A stretch of 64,000 nt of DNA from Zobellia laminariae (GTDB taxonomy: Bacteria; Bacteroidota; Bacteroidia; Flavobacteriales; Flavobacteriaceae), in assembly GCF_009725995.1 (NCBI RefSeq), contig NZ_RCNS01000001.1, positions 414,283-478,282 of the forward strand, given 5' to 3'. Of this stretch, positions 17,617 through 26,793 are shown piece by piece. Within the stretch, counting starts at the first letter, position 1. Every line of letters starts with the position of its first letter. The notes under the pieces were generated by a model. That model saw only the letters and a program-made list of their open reading frames with translations. It had not been told where the DNA came from and did no database searches. The position numbers and the translations under genes were made by a program.

Positions 17617-19059
17617 ATGAAGAAGACTAACGGTTTTATAAGTATTTTATTACTTACTGTTCTAATGCTCATCTCCTCCTGTAGACAAGAGGAATATGCA
17701 TATGTGGGCACTCCTCCGGAGCAATCACTATCTATTGGGTCTACTATTATAAGTTTATTACAAGGTACTACCTCCAACGATGGTTCTGCAGATAATTTAA
17801 TTGATCAGGCTAGTTGTTTTTCCGTACAACTACCCGTTTCCGTAATCGTTAATGGAACTCAAATTTTAGTTGAGGACCAAAAAGATTATGAGGTAATAGA
17901 ACTCATTTTTGATGAATATGAAGATGATGAAGACACTTTAGAAATTATCTTTCCCATTACTATTATAATGAATGATTTCTCTACGAATGCTGTTTTAAAT
18001 GCTGAGGAATTAAGTGTATTTAGAGATGGTTGCCCTGAAGAAAATGAAGCCGATGATGATATTGAATGTGTAGATATTCAATACCCAATTACCGCATCTA
18101 TTTTCAATTCAAATAGCGAAATTATAGATACGATTTCTTTTATGGACGATATGTCCTTCAATAGCTTTTTAAATAATTTAACGGACGATGATTTCGTAAG
18201 CCTAAACTTTCCTATAACCCTGTTATTACATGATGGCACCTCTGTTGAAGTTAATAGCATAGTGGCATTGGAAAATGTTATAGAAGAGAATAAAGATGCT
18301 TGTGATGAAGACGATGACAATGATTTTAATGATGATGATTGTATTGACTGTACCACAACTGAATTCATAGAAGTATGGGCAGAATGCTCCAATTGGGAAG
18401 CACACCTAGTTGAGATTGACGGAGAGTCACGTGCTGTAGAGTACAGCTCATATGTTTTTACTTTCCAGCAAGACGGTTCAGTTTTAGCGGTTTCTGACAC
18501 GGAGACTATAGTTGGGACTTGGGTTTCTAGTAGCGCTAATGACAAGGTCTTTATAACTATAACTGTACCTGGTCTAGATAATATTAATGGCCTATGGGAG
18601 CTTCAAGAAATAAAACGCACTTTATTAGATACTGATGTTAGATTGATAGCAGGAGAAAACAAAGTCCATTTTAGAAGTATTTGTTTACCGGACATTCCTG
18701 TGATTGATCCTATAGACCCTATTGTTGACCCTGTTATTGACATTGTAGAATCATTAACGACTGGTGTTTGGGGTGTTTCTAACTATTTAGTAGATGGTAT
18801 CAATCAACTTCCGCTCTTAGGTGGTAACGTACTTACTTTTGATGAAGACGGAGGTGTTGTAGGAAGTGGCCTATTACCATTAAGCGGTACGTGGGTTGTT
18901 AATGAAGATAGTACTGTGATGACCTTAGATTTTGGTTTACTTCCACCGCTTAATCTGCTTAATGCAGATTGGGAAGTAGTCTCAGTTTCCGAAACTCAAA
19001 TAGAGCTGCAACATGTTGGATTATTGGGTGTTGTTACCTCTTTAGTACTAACACAATAA
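17617..19059 (+). CDS. Repeat-containing lipoprotein, divergent from the FecI operon
   Basis: 480 residues with a lipoprotein signal (MLISSCRQEE). Two similar blocks of about 100 residues follow: CFSVQLPVSVIVNGTQI to FRDGCPEEN, and CVDIQYPITASIFNS to ENKDACDEDD. Each opens with Cys and 'PV/PI' beta strands and ends with an acidic Cys tail. The rest holds two lipocalin-like 'FI.VW/TGVWGVSNY' domains joined by a DPI-rich linker. The acidic DEDDD stretches may bind calcium. The start is divergent from the sigma factor with only a short shared promoter region. Probably a surface protein; function not known. Confidence 0.75.
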   Translation: MKKTNGFISILLLTVLMLISSCRQEEYAYVGTPPEQSLSIGSTIISLLQGTTSNDGSADNLIDQASCFSVQLPVSVIVNGTQILVEDQKDYEVIELIFDEYEDDEDTLEIIFPITIIMNDFSTNAVLNAEELSVFRDGCPEENEADDDIECVDIQYPITASIFNSNSEIIDTISFMDDMSFNSFLNNLTDDDFVSLNFPITLLLHDGTSVEVNSIVALENVIEENKDACDEDDDNDFNDDDCIDCTTTEFIEVWAECSNWEAHLVEIDGESRAVEYSSYVFTFQQDGSVLAVSDTETIVGTWVSSSANDKVFITITVPGLDNINGLWELQEIKRTLLDTDVRLIAGENKVHFRSICLPDIPVIDPIDPIVDPVIDIVESLTTGVWGVSNYLVDGINQLPLLGGNVLTFDEDGGVVGSGLLPLSGTWVVNEDSTVMTLDFGLLPPLNLLNADWEVVSVSETQIELQHVGLLGVVTSLVLTQ

Positions 19060-19091
19060 GAATTTACTTTAGCAATTATATGTTAATCATG

Positions 19092-19126
19092 AAAAAGAGG
19101 AGCTACTATGTAGCTCCTCTTTTTAT
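19092..19126 (+). terminator. Rho-independent terminator, probably bidirectional
   Basis: AAAAAGAGGAGCTAC pairs perfectly with GTAGCTCCTCTTTTT around TAT. A and T runs on both sides allow it to end the lipoprotein gene on plus and the PI-PLC operon on minus. Confidence 0.9.
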
Positions 19127-19153
19127 TTAAAGTTTATTAAATTCAAAGGATTT

Positions 19154-20230
19154 TCAATTACTCTTTATTCTTTCGTAGGTATCGTTTTCAAAACTGATTT
19201 TATAATCCGATTTGAAAAAACTACTGGGTAAATAGTAATCTGTAGTGATTACCTGTGCACCAGATGCCTTGGCTTTTTCAAACCTACTGTAATCATTTGT
19301 TCTTGCTTCTTTGGTATCTGCATCTGCCCGTGTGCGGACCATGTATCCTAAGGCTACAAGTTTTTTAATCCTCTCAAAATCGGCCACCGGGTCGTTTATA
19401 ATCCTAAAAGCTGAATTTGGATTTCCTTCTTCTTTATTTACAAATAATGCCGCCCCTTTTGAATTTGAAAAATTGGATAAGTAGGCATCTGTTTTTTCGA
19501 CTCCCTCGTCCAAAACAAATAAAAACTTATTTTTCACCTTAGTCAATTCTGGCCAACCTTTATCTAAAATCGCTTTCTCTAAAGTATCATAATCGCCCTT
19601 TACAAAGTCAGGTGTAATTAAGTTTTCTTCAGAAAATATGTCTCGTATTTCTGTATTCAAATTTTGTAACGCCTGAGCATCAAACGGCAACGGTTTTCTT
19701 GTTTCTGGCACTTCACTATCCTTGGTGTTGATAGTGATGATAATTGGAGTGTGCCCCATATTAGCATCGGACCACGCTTTTAATTCCATCAAAGCCTCTT
19801 TAAATAGTAGTTGATGGCTTCTAAAATCTACTTCCTGAACATGAAATACTTTCAGGCCAGGTGTTTTCAACTTTTGTTCCACATCAAAAGGTCTTGGCTC
19901 AAGCCCCATAGATTTTATAATTTCCAAACCTTTGGGGTTTGAAAAATGCCCTCCTTCTGGATCATGAAAAACATCGAGCTCCAAATTACGAAGCCCTAAA
20001 TCCAATTGTCCGGATAACGGAATATGGTCATATTCCAAACTACCTAATTTAGGTTCCTTTTGCAGCAAATACTCAAATAGCGGTTTCTCAATTGCCACCT
20101 TATAGCTATTATGGCTACCAATAATTTGAATATCATTTAACCTAGCCTCTTTTGGACTCTTCTTATCTACTGGATTATTAAAGAACAAGACAGATGTAAT
20201 CAGGACTACTAAGGTGTAAGCTATTTTCAT
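19154..20230 (-). CDS. PI-PLC-like, calcium-dependent phosphodiesterase family protein
   Basis: 358 residues with a signal peptide (MKIAYTLVVLITSVLFFNN). Motifs of the bacterial PI-PLC-C1 family: IIGSHNSYKVAIEKP with the first catalytic His, then LRNLELDVFHDPEGGHFSN, with the metal-binding Glu and Asp and the second His. The family cleaves phosphodiester bonds in lipids or related compounds. It is the last gene of a minus-strand set with the TIM-barrel and RraA-like genes, whose promoter is under the alginate-type operator. A role in alginate use is not obvious. Confidence 0.82.
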   Translation of the reverse strand: MKIAYTLVVLITSVLFFNNPVDKKSPKEARLNDIQIIGSHNSYKVAIEKPLFEYLLQKEPKLGSLEYDHIPLSGQLDLGLRNLELDVFHDPEGGHFSNPKGLEIIKSMGLEPRPFDVEQKLKTPGLKVFHVQEVDFRSHQLLFKEALMELKAWSDANMGHTPIIITINTKDSEVPETRKPLPFDAQALQNLNTEIRDIFSEENLITPDFVKGDYDTLEKAILDKGWPELTKVKNKFLFVLDEGVEKTDAYLSNFSNSKGAALFVNKEEGNPNSAFRIINDPVADFERIKKLVALGYMVRTRADADTKEARTNDYSRFEKAKASGAQVITTDYYLPSSFFKSDYKISFENDTYERIKSN

Positions 20231-20320
20231 AAAGCAGAGATCAGCGCGTAATTTAACTCTTTTAATTTATGGTTTACCAGTATCCGTTTATCCATCCAAG
20301 AATCTTCGTCTTAATTAAAA

Positions 20321-21043
20321 CTACGCCTTACCGTTCAAAGCCTTCCATTCTTCAAAACTAGTTTTGTATGCTTCATTTGTTAGTGGATAAAGTCCTACTA
20401 TGGATGTTCCGCTTTCAACTTCGCCCATCACATACTCTTCAAACAGCGTCATTGTAGTACATTCATTGGCAACCTCATCTGCAATGCCAGCTGGTATGAC
20501 CATAATACCATCATCATCACCTACAATAAAATCACCTGGAAAAACAGCTACATCACCACAACCAATAGGCTCATTAATAGCAATAGCCTGGTGCAGGGTT
20601 AGATTGGTAGGAGCCGTAGGTCTGTTGTGATAAGAGGCAAAATTAAGATCGGCTATTTCAGCAGAATCACGGAACCCACCATCAGTGACTATACCCTCTA
20701 CCCCACGCACCATTAATCGTGTAGCCAAGATAGAACCTGCAGAAGCTGCACGGGCATCTTTTCTACTATCTATAACCATGACATACCCTTCTGGACATTC
20801 TTCTACAGCAACACGCTGTAAATGCTTAGGGTCTCTAAACACCTCTATAGGATTCAAATCTTCCCGAGCAGGAATATAACGCAACGTATAGGCCTTACCT
20901 ACCATGGTTGGCTTGCCCGTTTTTAAAGGCTTAACATCCTGTATAAATTGATTTTTTAGGCCCTTTTTAAATAGACAAGTGGCAATAGTTGCCGTACTGA
21001 CCTTTCTTAGTTTTTCTGTTGTGGTTGCTACTTTTGCTGTCAT
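20321..21043 (-). CDS. RraA-like / class II pyruvate aldolase family protein
   Basis: 240 residues with the RraA/HMG-aldolase core: ATCLFKKGLKNQFIQ, GKAYTLRYIPA, RLMVRGVEGIVTDGGFRDSA and the typical GDVAVFPGDFIVGDDDGIMV. Family members are either RNase E inhibitors or divalent-metal pyruvate aldolases such as 4-hydroxy-4-methyl-2-oxoglutarate aldolase. Bacteroidota generally lack a classical RNase E/RraA partnership, and the gene lies in a uronate regulon, so an aldolase or decarboxylase on a keto acid is more likely. It is 21 bp behind the TIM-barrel gene, so co-transcribed. Confidence 0.85.
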   Translation of the reverse strand: MTAKVATTTEKLRKVSTATIATCLFKKGLKNQFIQDVKPLKTGKPTMVGKAYTLRYIPAREDLNPIEVFRDPKHLQRVAVEECPEGYVMVIDSRKDARAASAGSILATRLMVRGVEGIVTDGGFRDSAEIADLNFASYHNRPTAPTNLTLHQAIAINEPIGCGDVAVFPGDFIVGDDDGIMVIPAGIADEVANECTTMTLFEEYVMGEVESGTSIVGLYPLTNEAYKTSFEEWKALNGKA

Positions 21044-21064
21044 ACTGTGCTTCAGTTTTTTTTA

Positions 21065-22033
21065 TTATTCCGCTTTGTTCCAAGTATCGTTTAGGAAAGT
21101 CAAATCTTTTTTCATTTTGGCAAAAACCTCATCTTTATCTATGGTAATTTCCGTAGCGCCATGCTCGGCACCGCCAAGGTCATATTCTAAATGTAAAGAT
21201 ATAGGTACGTTAATTTTGTATTTTTTTAGTAAAGAAAAGTAACGTCCAAAATCTATCATTCCCTCTCCTAGAGGTGTATTTATTGGTTTCCACTTACCTT
21301 CTTCCATTCCCCATTTAAAATCCTTTATAACAATACTTCTTATATAGGGTGCGATATAGCGCAAGTCTAATTCCCAACTCATACCGCCTTCCACTACAGC
21401 ATGCCTTATATCATACTGGCTACCCAAATGTTTGCTATCCGGAGATGGTAATATAAGAGGCAAATCCCAAATAGGTGCGCCAACATGATTACCTGCATGA
21501 TTTTGGTAACAGCCTATTAATCCCAATTCTTTATTGGCTGTTTCCAGTTCTTTAAAAAGTTCACGGTACTTTTCTTGACTTTCCTCAATACTCAGCTCTT
21601 CCGGATAAGTAAGCCACCCGGTTCTATAATGTGTAATACCTAATTTACTAGCTGTTTCCAAAACCTGCCTGTCCAAATCTTCATTTGCATTCAGCACATT
21701 GGTTGTCATCATTTTTGACTTTAAACCATATTTCTTCATGGCTTCCATAGCCTTTGGTAAATCGCGCTCTACATTTTCTGGCAAGACATGTCCTTTTGGC
21801 CTAACAGTTAAATCCAATCCATCAAAACCGATTTCGGCGGCAGCTTTCGCCATATCATCAAATTCCAAAAATTGTAAATGTTTTGAAAAAAGATGTACTT
21901 GAGGTTCCTCATTAAAAAGATGCGTAGTTAAAGCAAAAGGGTCTCCAAGTGGCATTAAGGGAACCGCCAAAGCTGCGGAACTAGTTTTCTTTATAAAGTT
22001 TCTGCGACTGACTTGAGCTTTGTAAAGGGCCAT
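21065..22033 (-). CDS. Tat-exported sugar isomerase/epimerase-like TIM barrel
   Basis: 322 residues. The N-terminus has a twin-arginine signal (SRRNFIKKTSSAALAVPLMP). The mature part is an AP-endonuclease-2/xylose-isomerase-like barrel: FDGLDLTVRPKGHVLPENVE, then LIGCYQNHAGNHVGAP, MSWELDLRYIAPY and SIVIKDFKW with metal-ligand Glu, Asp and His residues. Such proteins isomerise or epimerise sugars, or are accessory enzymes of uronate and inositol pathways. It is the first gene after the divergent promoter at 22084-22123, in which its -7 box is paired with the alginate-type operator. Substrate unknown. Confidence 0.85.
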   Translation of the reverse strand: MALYKAQVSRRNFIKKTSSAALAVPLMPLGDPFALTTHLFNEEPQVHLFSKHLQFLEFDDMAKAAAEIGFDGLDLTVRPKGHVLPENVERDLPKAMEAMKKYGLKSKMMTTNVLNANEDLDRQVLETASKLGITHYRTGWLTYPEELSIEESQEKYRELFKELETANKELGLIGCYQNHAGNHVGAPIWDLPLILPSPDSKHLGSQYDIRHAVVEGGMSWELDLRYIAPYIRSIVIKDFKWGMEEGKWKPINTPLGEGMIDFGRYFSLLKKYKINVPISLHLEYDLGGAEHGATEITIDKDEVFAKMKKDLTFLNDTWNKAE

Positions 22034-22083
22034 AATGTGATGGTTTTAAAAATGGTTTTAACACTTAATATTTTGTTAATAGT

Positions 22084-22123
22084 CAAATATAACTATATTT
22101 GGTAAACCAATTTGGTAAACCAA
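22084..22123. promoter_or_regulatory. Divergent promoter with FadR-type operator
   Basis: Two identical palindromes TTGGTAAACCAA at 22099-22110 and 22112-22123, 13 bp apart. A plus-strand -7 box TATATTTG (22094-22101) overlaps the first; a minus-strand -7 box TATATTTG (22084-22091) lies two bases away, giving a mirror pair. One operator can thus silence both the kinase gene at 22135 and the minus operon from 22033. The inner TGGTnnACCA agrees with the FadR-subfamily GntR consensus t.GT.n.AC.a. Confidence 0.8.
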
Positions 22124-22134
22124 TTATTTAACAG

Positions 22135-22635
22135 ATGAGTAGAAAAGATAATTTTATAGTTGTTTTAGTGGGCGTTTGTGGAACCGGTAAAAGTGTTGTT
22201 GGTGAGAAGGTAGCTAAAAAATTAGACATCCCATTTTTTGATGCAGATGCATTATTCAATGAGCAGCTAATTGCCGATAAGGAAAATACCAATACGGAAT
22301 CTAGCAAATGGTTACCTGCTATTGAAAGTTTAATTAGTAAGCAATTCGCTAAAGATGGCTGTGTAGTTTCTTGTTCTATTTTAAAGAAAGAGCAACGTTT
22401 ACAGCTTGCTAAAAATCTAGATTTAAATATTGACTGGGTTTTTATGAACGGTACTTATGACGAGGTTAACCAACGTCTAGACAAAGGGCATTCAAATAAT
22501 CAAACCGAGTCTTCACTAGAGTCGGACTTTGAACTACTGGAAATTCCTAAAAGGGCACTAACTGTAGATATTACCCAGCCGGAACAAGAAATAGTGGACA
22601 CCATTTTAAAATACTTAGCTAGAAAATATGGTTGA
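22135..22635 (+). CDS. Small P-loop kinase, gluconokinase-like
   Basis: 166 residues of the shikimate/gluconate kinase fold: Walker A GVCGTGKSVVGEK, then IPFFDADALFNEQ where gluconokinases have a FFDGDDFHP-type motif, and a lid region (VSCSILKKEQRLQ, then WVFMNGTYDEVNQRL). The sugar-binding HP motif is not conserved, so the substrate may be a different sugar acid. It is bracketed by two copies of the FadR-type operator, 12 bp before its start and 80 bp after its end, and so belongs to the predicted alginate regulon. Confidence 0.78.
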   Translation: MSRKDNFIVVLVGVCGTGKSVVGEKVAKKLDIPFFDADALFNEQLIADKENTNTESSKWLPAIESLISKQFAKDGCVVSCSILKKEQRLQLAKNLDLNIDWVFMNGTYDEVNQRLDKGHSNNQTESSLESDFELLEIPKRALTVDITQPEQEIVDTILKYLARKYG

Positions 22636-22712
22636 TACGTGTTTTTTATCACGTTTACCCCTTAAATTCAGCATATAGGCTTGCTATAATTTGTTCAGTT
22701 AAAAAATATTTC

Positions 22713-22742
22713 TATTTTTGGTAAACCAATTTGGTTAACCAA
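22713..22742 (+). promoter_or_regulatory. Promoter and FadR-type operator before the PL17 lyase
   Basis: -7 box TATTTTTG (22713-22720) overlaps TTGGTAAACCAA (22718-22729), followed by TTGGTTAACCAA (22731-22742), again 13 bp apart. The second copy is a perfect 12-bp palindrome. Predicted start of transcription about 340 bp before the PL17 start codon, which leaves a long leader. Confidence 0.78.
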
Positions 22743-22851
22743 TTGAATTGGAAAGCGTTCAAATCATAGTTTGCCATTTTACTTTATGGTATTATATCAT
22801 ATAGACACAACAGACAATATATTTAAAGATAGCAGAGCCATTAACATGCAC

Positions 22852-22931
22852 TTGGTCGTCGGTGAGCCAATTTTGAAAAACAGGAATAAACCCCTGAGTA
22901 TTTCAAAAAAACAGAGATGATCGGCGACCAA
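22852..22931 (+). promoter_or_regulatory. Structured leader RNA of the PL17 gene
   Basis: In the 434-bp gap 22636-23069 an 80-nt element can fold: outer stem TTGGTCGTCG (22852-22861) with CGGCGACCAA (22922-22931), inner stem TTTTGAAA (22871-22878) with TTTCAAAA (22901-22908), and apical CAGG (22881-22884) with CCTG (22893-22896). It lies between promoter and gene, so within the mRNA leader. No known riboswitch class is recognised; role unknown. Confidence 0.45.
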
Positions 22932-23069
22932 AATTATCGTGTTAAAAACCATCAAGAACGGCCCCTATTTTATTAGTGATTCAGATTACAATTTAAATGC
23001 CTATTCTACTTTCAACGTAATAAGCACTAACTAATATAACTTAGGCATACTACATAACTCAATTCAAAT

Positions 23070-25325
23070 ATGATCAAACATATAAGAGTATTACAAATTT
23101 TTATCTGCGTATTGTTAATCTCCTTTAGTGGACATTCACAAGACCATCCCAGCTTAATTTTAACCAAAGAAGGCGTTCAAAAGATAAGAGCAGAATTAGG
23201 TAATGTTCCCCTTTTTGATGCTACTTTAGCAAAAGTAAAAGCCGAGGTAGATGCTGAAATTGCATTGGGAATTGAAACCCCAATACCTAAAGATTTTTCT
23301 GGTGGTTATACACACTCTCGTCACAAACTTAATTTTCAGACGCTTCAAAAAGCCGGTGTATTGTATCAGATTTTAGACGATGAAAAATATGCTCTATATA
23401 TTAAAGACATGTTATTTCAGTACGAAGCCATGTACAAAGATTTGCCTGTACACCCGCAAACGCGTTCATACGCTAGAGGTAAATTATTCTGGCAGTGTCT
23501 TAACGATTCCAATTGGTTGGTTTATGTAAGTCAGGCTTATGATTGCGTATATGACTACTTATCTAAAAAAGAACGCAAGCAACTTGAAAAAAATCTTTTC
23601 AGACCTTTTGCAGATTTTATATCCATAGAAAACCCTCAATTCTACAATCGCGTTCACAACCATAGTACATGGGGTAATGCTGCCGTTGGTATGATTGGGT
23701 TGGTAATGAATGATGATGAATTAATCCAAAGAGCATTATACGGGATAGAAGACGACGGATTACCTGTTGGAGCTAAAGATAATGATGGTGGGTTTATAAA
23801 AACAGAAGGCCAAGAGGTTGGTTTTTTAGCCAATGTAGATGAGCCATTTTCTCCTGATGGTTATTATACCGAAGGACCTTACTACCAAAGATATGCTATG
23901 TATCCTTTCTTAATTTTTGCCGAGGCATTGCACAATGTGAAGCCCGAGCAAAAGATTTTTGAACATAAGGATAGCGTGTTGCTAAAGTCAGTAAACATAC
24001 TCGTAAATCTTTCTGATGCGGACGGGGATTTTTTCCCTCTGAACGATGCTCAGAAAGGAATGTCGTACAAATCACCTGACGTAGTCACTGCTCTTGATAT
24101 TGCATATCATTATGGAGGACATAATCCACAATTATTGAGTATTGCAGAAGAGCAAGGTAAAGTTTTATTGGATGATTCAGGTCTTGCCGTTGCCATAGGT
24201 ATTAGAGATGGTAAGGCTGAACCTTTTCAGAAAAAATCAATCAACCTAACTGATGGCACCAAGGGCGACGAAGGTGGCGTTGGTATACTTAGGTATGGTA
24301 ATGAAGATATGACCTTGGTTTTTAAATATGCCGCGCAAGGTCTAAGCCACGGACATTATGATAAGCTGTCATTTTCGCTTTACGAAAAAGGCACGGAGAT
24401 ATTACAAGACTACGGACTAGCCCGTTTTGTAAATATTGAGCAAAAAGGTGGTGGCAATTATTTAAAAGAAAATAAGACTTGGGCCAAACAAACGATAGCC
24501 CACAATACACTCGTACAAAATGAGAACTCTCATTTTGGCGGAAAATATGAGGTAGGTAGTAAACACCATTCAGAGCTATACTTTTTTGACACTTCCAATC
24601 CAGAAGTGCAAGTTGTAAGTGCTAAAGAAAAGAATGCATATCCTGGAACGGAAATGCAACGAACCATGGCACTAATTAAAGCCGATGGTTTTGAAAAACC
24701 TTTTTTACTAGATATTCTAAAAGTAGTATCAACTACTGAAAATCAATATGACCTTCCCTTCTACTTTAAAGGTCAGGTTATGAAAACCAATTTTGATTTC
24801 TCTACACCTAAAAGTTTAGAGACGTTAGGTTCTGAAAACGGCTATCAACATCTTTGGGCAGAAGGCACAGGGCAACCTAAAGAAGAAAACTCAAAATTAA
24901 GCTGGTTAGAAAATGGGCATTTCTATACATTAACCACAGCTAGCTTAAAAGATGACGAATTACAATTTGTGCGCATTGGCGCTAACGATCCGGAATTTAA
25001 CTTAAGAAGAGATGCCGGTCTTGTCATTCGCAGAAAAAATACACAAAACACAACATTCGTTTCTGTCGTGGAATCACATGGACATTACAGTCCGGTTTCT
25101 GAGTTTTCAGTAAACTCGAATAGTGTTATTTCCAATATAGAACTCATGGTTGATAGTAAAGAATATACAGCGGTAGTTGTTGAAACCAAGTCTAATGGCA
25201 ATCAGTTGTTATTGGTCTTGGCTAATGAAGATAAAAATGCAGACAAGGAACATGTTTTGAAAATAAAAGATAAAGAATACCGCTGGAAGGGTCCTTACCA
25301 ATTTATTACAATCACCAAAAAGTAA
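23070..25325 (+). CDS. PL17 oligoalginate lyase (heparinase II/III fold)
   Basis: 751 residues with signal peptide ending GHSQ. An alpha-barrel N-terminal domain is followed from about residue 400 by a heparinase II/III-like beta-sandwich domain (GLSHGHYDKLSFSLYEKGTE). Catalytic residues of the PL17 type are visible: Asn197-His198 in RVHNHSTWGNA, the Tyr pair at 265-266 in SPDGYYTEGPYYQ, and the His/Tyr-containing HGHYDK. PL17 enzymes cut unsaturated alginate oligomers exolytically to monomers, which spontaneously or with KdgF become DEH. It has its own operator-controlled promoter. Works in the periplasm downstream of the PL7 and PL6 lyases. Confidence 0.93.
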   Translation: MIKHIRVLQIFICVLLISFSGHSQDHPSLILTKEGVQKIRAELGNVPLFDATLAKVKAEVDAEIALGIETPIPKDFSGGYTHSRHKLNFQTLQKAGVLYQILDDEKYALYIKDMLFQYEAMYKDLPVHPQTRSYARGKLFWQCLNDSNWLVYVSQAYDCVYDYLSKKERKQLEKNLFRPFADFISIENPQFYNRVHNHSTWGNAAVGMIGLVMNDDELIQRALYGIEDDGLPVGAKDNDGGFIKTEGQEVGFLANVDEPFSPDGYYTEGPYYQRYAMYPFLIFAEALHNVKPEQKIFEHKDSVLLKSVNILVNLSDADGDFFPLNDAQKGMSYKSPDVVTALDIAYHYGGHNPQLLSIAEEQGKVLLDDSGLAVAIGIRDGKAEPFQKKSINLTDGTKGDEGGVGILRYGNEDMTLVFKYAAQGLSHGHYDKLSFSLYEKGTEILQDYGLARFVNIEQKGGGNYLKENKTWAKQTIAHNTLVQNENSHFGGKYEVGSKHHSELYFFDTSNPEVQVVSAKEKNAYPGTEMQRTMALIKADGFEKPFLLDILKVVSTTENQYDLPFYFKGQVMKTNFDFSTPKSLETLGSENGYQHLWAEGTGQPKEENSKLSWLENGHFYTLTTASLKDDELQFVRIGANDPEFNLRRDAGLVIRRKNTQNTTFVSVVESHGHYSPVSEFSVNSNSVISNIELMVDSKEYTAVVVETKSNGNQLLLVLANEDKNADKEHVLKIKDKEYRWKGPYQFITITKK

Positions 25326-25433
25326 AATTGCCCAAAGTTTAGGAAGGCTTTATAAATACATTAATCTTTGGCTTGAACCCCAAAACCTGTATTCATCAGC
25401 ACTTTTGAAATAAAAATTTAGTCCTTTCAATTC

Positions 25434-25493
25434 ATTCTATAATTTGATTTTCATTTTTTCCCAATTCAGGATATGAAAACCAAATTATAGAAT
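25434..25493. terminator. Long inverted repeat between PL17 and kdgF genes
   Basis: Two 21-bp arms (25434-25454 and 25473-25493) match at 20 of 21 positions around an 18-base loop, e.g. ATTCTATAATTTGATTTTC against its complement. It lies in the convergent gap between PL17 and the minus-strand kdgF-like gene, so a shared transcription end is likely, although the T tracts are short. Confidence 0.55.
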
Positions 25494-25591
25494 TTTATTA
25501 GTTTTTTCTCTGAGTATTATATAACAAAGCAATATAATTGAGAAAACTATTTTTAACCTCCCGTTATAAGCTAAGAGAAGTTTTTTTATAC

Positions 25592-25966
25592 TTACTTTTT
25601 ATCACCAAAATAAGATGGGCCTTCGCCAGTTAAGAAATCTTCTCTTACTGGGCTAAATGTATCAATTAGCTCTCCTTCTTCTAAGCAAACTGCACTATGC
25701 AATAAGTTAGGCTCAATATACACACCATCTCCTGCTTCAACAATTTGTTTTACTCCATCAATTTCAAATTCAAATTTACCTGAAACACAGTAGGTAGCTT
25801 GTGTGTGAAAATGTTGATGTGGAGCACCTAATGCACCATTGTCAAATTTCACTCTTACCATCATAATTTGATTATCGTAACCTAAGAATTTTCTTGATAC
25901 TCCTCCACCAAGATTTTCCCATTCCATGTCTTTTGTGGTGATGTACTTTTCACTAAATCGTTTCAT
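25592..25966 (-). CDS. kdgF: KdgF-type cupin, unsaturated uronate ring-opening enzyme
   Basis: 124 residues, a single small cupin. The metal ligands are readable in HQHFHTQATYCVSGKFEFEI and in LLHSAVC, and the catalytic Asp/Arg pair in DTFSPVREDFL, all as in KdgF. KdgF converts the 4,5-unsaturated monosaccharide released by alginate or pectate lyases to its linear keto form (DEH or DKI). It sits between the PL17 gene and the first SusC gene, on the opposite strand. The assignment is firm from motif and context. Confidence 0.93.
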   Translation of the reverse strand: MKRFSEKYITTKDMEWENLGGGVSRKFLGYDNQIMMVRVKFDNGALGAPHQHFHTQATYCVSGKFEFEIDGVKQIVEAGDGVYIEPNLLHSAVCLEEGELIDTFSPVREDFLTGEGPSYFGDKK

Positions 25967-26777
25967 TTTTTGCTTTTAGTTTATAAAAATAATTACCTAA
26001 GCAATATAATTTATTTCAAATAATTAGAGAGGTAAAAACTAGAAAATTTACCTTTAAAATGTATATGTTTCGTTATTTTTTTAGGTTGACAGCCAATGCT
26101 TTATCTATTTTCCCGCGATTAGCAATGGAGAGCGGATTATATCTATAAAAAGCGTACATAAAACTATTAGAATTCTACTCTTTTTTGTCATTAAAACTAC
26201 GTCTGAAAAACCTTGACTAAAAATCTACCAATTTGAATACGGTGAATTTAAAATGATAATTTTCGACGTAATAAAATGCCAAAAAGCGGTGTTTAATTTT
26301 GTATAGCACCATATGAAACTGATGGATTTTGTCAGAAAAAAATGAAAGTGTTTTTAATGGTATTTTAGTGTTTTCTGAAAAGGCTTTATGACTAAAAATT
26401 TAATTGAATTCTAATTTTAATAGCCTTGCCGATAGCTCCATTTCTTTCTGAGATAATAACAAAACAATTTCTTTTTTGCTAACAAAAGACGATGTAACCG
26501 TAATTATTTTAACAATTCATTCACAACCCACTAAGCGTCTAAAAAGTAGCTGATGTATGTTCACTCTTCACAGAGGGAAACAAAAGAAATCATCAAGACA
26601 ATAACTTAACCAACTTCTAAAAACCCCAATATAACACAGGGACAGCGTAGTTACTAAAACCAAAAATAGTAATCTCTTGAGCTCTGACACTCTATAATTA
26701 TCATTTTAGCAAATTTAGGTTGCTCAAAATACTATATGCGCAATAATCGATACCATTTTTCTAAATATTATTTTTTT
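25967..26777. other. Long non-coding gap before the first susC promoter
   Basis: About 810 bp, AT-rich. It should include the kdgF promoter on the minus strand, but no clear -7 box was found and no gene, repeat or RNA is supported. Confidence 0.4.
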
Positions 26778-26793
26778 TAACAAAGTATTAAGT

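Noticed and set aside
22786..22920. 44-codon open frame in the PL17 leader (MVLYHIDTTDNIFKDSRAIN...)
   Set aside because: No recognisable domain, and it overlaps the structured element, which explains the sequence better. Could still be a leader peptide but without support.
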